64,000 nucleotides of DNA from assembly GCF_041893525.1 (NCBI RefSeq), contig NZ_CP169068.1; one strand, 5' to 3'. This document shows, in pieces, positions 61,713 through 64,000 of the stretch (the first letter of the stretch is position 1; each line of letters begins with the position of its first letter). A program made the position numbers and the translations under genes. The DNA comes from Phaeobacter bryozoorum (GTDB lineage Bacteria; Pseudomonadota; Alphaproteobacteria; Rhodobacterales; Rhodobacteraceae). The notes under the pieces were generated by a model. The model saw only the letters and a program-made list of their open reading frames with translations. It ran no database searches and had not been told where the DNA came from.

Positions 61713-63806
61713 GTGCCAAATATTGATATACAAAAACTGTTCAGCCCCACCGTGCTGCTCGCACTCGCGCTGATGGCGATTATCGTGATGATGATTCTGC
61801 CGATGCCAGCCTGGGTTCTGGATATCGGTCTCGCGGCTTCCTTCGGGCTTGCGATCCTGATCTTCACAATAACCTTGTTTATCGAGCGACCTCTGGATTT
61901 CTCATCATTCCCGACGATCCTGCTGGCCTCTCTGATGCTGCGGTTGTCGCTGAATGTGTCCTCGACAAAACTGATTATCGGTCAGGGCCATACCGGCACC
62001 GATGCCGCAGGCGGGGTGATCGAGGGATTCGCTCAGTTCGTCATGGGGGGCAGTGTATTCCTTGGCCTCGTTGTCTTTGGGGTGCTGTTGATCGTGAACT
62101 TCATGGTCATTACCAAAGGTGCAGCGCGGATGGCCGAGGTCGGCGCCCGCTTTGCACTGGACGGGATGCCAGGCAAGCAGCTGGCAATCGACAGCGACAT
62201 GTCGGCCGGCGCCATTGACCACGCCACAGCGCGCGAGCGTCGCGAGGTGGAACAACGCGAAACAACATTCTTCGGCTCTCTGGACGGTGCGTCCAAATTT
62301 GTAAAAGGCGACGCAATCGCCGGCCTGCTGATCACCCTGTTGAACCTGATCATGGGCCTCATCATGGGCGTGCTTGTTCACGACATGCCGGTTGTTTCCG
62401 CATTTGAAACCTATGCGATCCTGACGGTTGGCGATGGTCTGGTCTCTCAGATCCCCTCGGTCATCATCTCGATTGCGGCAGCTCTCTTGCTGGCCCGCGG
62501 CGGTGCGACGGGCTCGACCGATATCGCGCTGGCCGATCAGCTGGGCAAACATCCGGCCGCTCTGGCAACCGTTGCCGTGCTCATGTCGCTGTTTGCGCTG
62601 GTTCCGGGTCTGCCGTTTATCCCCTTCATGGTGGGGGGCGCTGTACTGGGATACACCGCCTATAAGATGAGCAAGAACATGAAGGACCGCGAAGAAGCGG
62701 ATATGGACGAGCGGATCGAAGAAGTCATGGAGCCGAAGGAAAACCGGGCGCTGGGTGACATCCTCGATCTGGACGACCTGCACCTGGAATTCGCACCGGA
62801 TCTGGTGAGCATGGTTCTGGATGCCGGGACCGGGCTGGATGCCCGCATTGCCAATATGCGGACGCATGTGGCAACCACCTTTGGGCTTATCCTGCCGGAG
62901 ATCCGCCTGACGGATGAGCCTGAGCTGATGACCGGCACCTATGTGATCAAAGTGCAAGGGGTGGAACAGGTGCGCGGCATTCTTCATCCCGAAATGGTGC
63001 TCGCGTTGATGCCCGACAATCACGCAGCCCTGCCGCCCGGCACCGATGTGACAGAACCTGTCTATGGTGCACCTGCGCGTTGGATATCTTCGAAGAGCCA
63101 GGAAGATGCAGCGCTCTCAGGCGCCACAATCGTCACCGCACCGGAAATTCTGGCCACCCATTTGTTGGAAGTGATCAAGCAGAACTTCCCGCGTCTGCTG
63201 ACGCTGAAATCCCTGCGCCGTCTGCTGAACGAAATGACCGAGCTGACAGATGAATTCCGCGCCGAGGCAAATCGCAAACTGCTGGACGAACTGGTGCCGG
63301 ACAAGGTGCCGATGGACACGTTGCACAGCGTCTTGCGTCTGCTTCTGGAGGAGCGGGTGTCCATCCGCAACATGCCTCTCATTCTCGAATCGATTGCCGA
63401 GGCACGCCTCCATACCAACCAGCCCGAGATCATCTGTGAGCATGTGCGCCAACGTTTGGGTTTCCAGCTGGTTGGTGAGATGAAGCGCGAGGATGGGACC
63501 ATTCCGCTGATCCAGCTGGCCCCGGAATGGGAAGAGACCTTCTCTACCTACCAGATCGACGCTCAGGGTGGCGCCGTCGATATCGCGCTGCCGCCGGATC
63601 AGTTCAACCGACTGGCCGAGGGGCTGAGCGACCGACTGAACAGCACGACCGAACAGGGTGTTTTTGCAGCGGTTGTTACCTCGACCCGGCGTCGTCGATA
63701 CCTGCGGACAATCCTGAAATCACGCGGCATCCTCAATCCGGTTTTGTCTTTCGAGGAAATCGGACTTGAGGCCAGACCTGCCCTGGTAGGCATGGTTCCG
63801 GCATGA
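61713..63806 (+). CDS. flhA: Flagellar export apparatus protein FlhA
   Basis: Largest membrane protein of the flagellar export gate, 697 residues. The N-terminal half has eight membrane helices with FSSFPTILLASLMLRLSLNVSSTKLI and the FHIPEP signature region RMAEVGARFALDGMPGKQLAID. The C-terminal cytosolic half ends with FEEIGLEARPALVGMVPA. It starts with GTG at 61713 and overlaps fliR by four bases. Confidence 0.96.
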   Translation: MPNIDIQKLFSPTVLLALALMAIIVMMILPMPAWVLDIGLAASFGLAILIFTITLFIERPLDFSSFPTILLASLMLRLSLNVSSTKLIIGQGHTGTDAAGGVIEGFAQFVMGGSVFLGLVVFGVLLIVNFMVITKGAARMAEVGARFALDGMPGKQLAIDSDMSAGAIDHATARERREVEQRETTFFGSLDGASKFVKGDAIAGLLITLLNLIMGLIMGVLVHDMPVVSAFETYAILTVGDGLVSQIPSVIISIAAALLLARGGATGSTDIALADQLGKHPAALATVAVLMSLFALVPGLPFIPFMVGGAVLGYTAYKMSKNMKDREEADMDERIEEVMEPKENRALGDILDLDDLHLEFAPDLVSMVLDAGTGLDARIANMRTHVATTFGLILPEIRLTDEPELMTGTYVIKVQGVEQVRGILHPEMVLALMPDNHAALPPGTDVTEPVYGAPARWISSKSQEDAALSGATIVTAPEILATHLLEVIKQNFPRLLTLKSLRRLLNEMTELTDEFRAEANRKLLDELVPDKVPMDTLHSVLRLLLEERVSIRNMPLILESIAEARLHTNQPEIICEHVRQRLGFQLVGEMKREDGTIPLIQLAPEWEETFSTYQIDAQGGAVDIALPPDQFNRLAEGLSDRLNSTTEQGVFAAVVTSTRRRRYLRTILKSRGILNPVLSFEEIGLEARPALVGMVPA

Positions 63807-64000
63807 GCATTGGCTTTCTGCCGCCTGAGCTGGTCGCTCTTCTGGGCGCCGGCTTTTGGCATGGGGCCATCATCTTTCTGCGGGTTGCGGCCATGGTGTC
63901 CGTACTACCCGCCTTCGGCGAAAAATATGTCCCGGTGCGGATCAAACTGGCCATTTCGCTGGCGTTCACATTTATCGTGGCGCCGGCCTTGCCGTTGCTG
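63803..64000 (+). CDS. fliR: Flagellar export protein FliR (partial, cut by window end)
   Basis: The first 66 residues, LLGAGFWHGAIIFLRVAAMV followed by VLPAFGEKYVPVRIKLAISLAF, match the N-terminal membrane part of FliR. The ATG is inside the flhA stop (ATGA). The rest lies beyond the window. Confidence 0.85.
   Translation, partial: MSIGFLPPELVALLGAGFWHGAIIFLRVAAMVSVLPAFGEKYVPVRIKLAISLAFTFIVAPALPLL

Noticed and set aside
1..64000. CRISPR arrays, insertion sequences or prophage
   Set aside because: No spaced direct-repeat arrays, transposase motifs or phage structural genes were seen.

Overview
The window looks like chromosomal DNA of a marine alphaproteobacterium of the Rhodobacterales (Roseobacter group, close to Phaeobacter, Leisingera or Ruegeria). 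This rests on high G+C coding DNA, a PetP/PetR regulator pair, a NAD(P)-binding NDUFA9-type protein, TTAA-N7-TTAA (CtrA-type) boxes at flagellar genes, and the layout of the flagellar locus (fliP-fliN-fliH-fliF facing fliL-motE-motA-(large secreted protein)-lytic transglycosylase-flhA-fliR). It is inferred from gene content, not from a database comparison.

Layout. 1-3.6 kb: thiamine ABC transporter thiBPQ on the minus strand behind a TPP riboswitch. 3.8-10.9 kb: aroC, a malonyl-CoA synthetase, a DMT exporter, the divergent OhrR-type regulator/ohr pair, ilvE and petP-petR. 10.95-15 kb: an isoprenoid-precursor operon (HDAC-like deacetylase, xseB, ispA, dxs). 15-22 kb: a sugar-epimerase-like reductase, a methyltransferase, then a CoA-dependent catabolic operon (acyl-CoA dehydrogenase, ADP-forming acyl-CoA ligase, CaiD-like hydratase) with a divergent GATase1-AraC regulator, resembling carnitine/betaine metabolism. 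22-25.6 kb: adenine deaminase and AMP nucleosidase, which together turn AMP into hypoxanthine and ribose 5-phosphate. 25.7-28.2 kb: HU-type protein, second DMT exporter, msrB-msrA. 28.2-33.4 kb: a low-G+C intergenic stretch with a candidate small RNA, hydantoinase-like gene, queG, a GST and mtgA. 33.5-39.6 kb: glutamate synthase gltB and gltD. 39.8-45.8 kb: uppP, the NDUFA9-type protein, two near-identical tRNA-Leu(CAG) genes, a GMC oxidoreductase and a DmdB-like acyl-CoA ligase. 46 kb to the end: motility locus (motB, flgE, flgK, flgL, flgI, fliP, fliN, fliH, fliF, fliL, motE, motA, sltF-like, flhA, fliR).

Four otherwise well-conserved genes (HU, hydantoinase, gltB, fliF) are broken by single-base indels, five in total. 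All are repaired by one base change and flanked by intact coding sequence, so sequencing or assembly error is at least as likely as genuine decay. No prophage, insertion sequence, CRISPR array or obvious island was seen; most of the window is ordinary core genome. The most interesting non-gene signals are the CtrA-type boxes, the tandem tRNA duplication, a dispersed intergenic repeat that in one case carries the ribosome binding site of queG, the paired OhrR-type operators, and the candidate small RNA near 28.5 kb.
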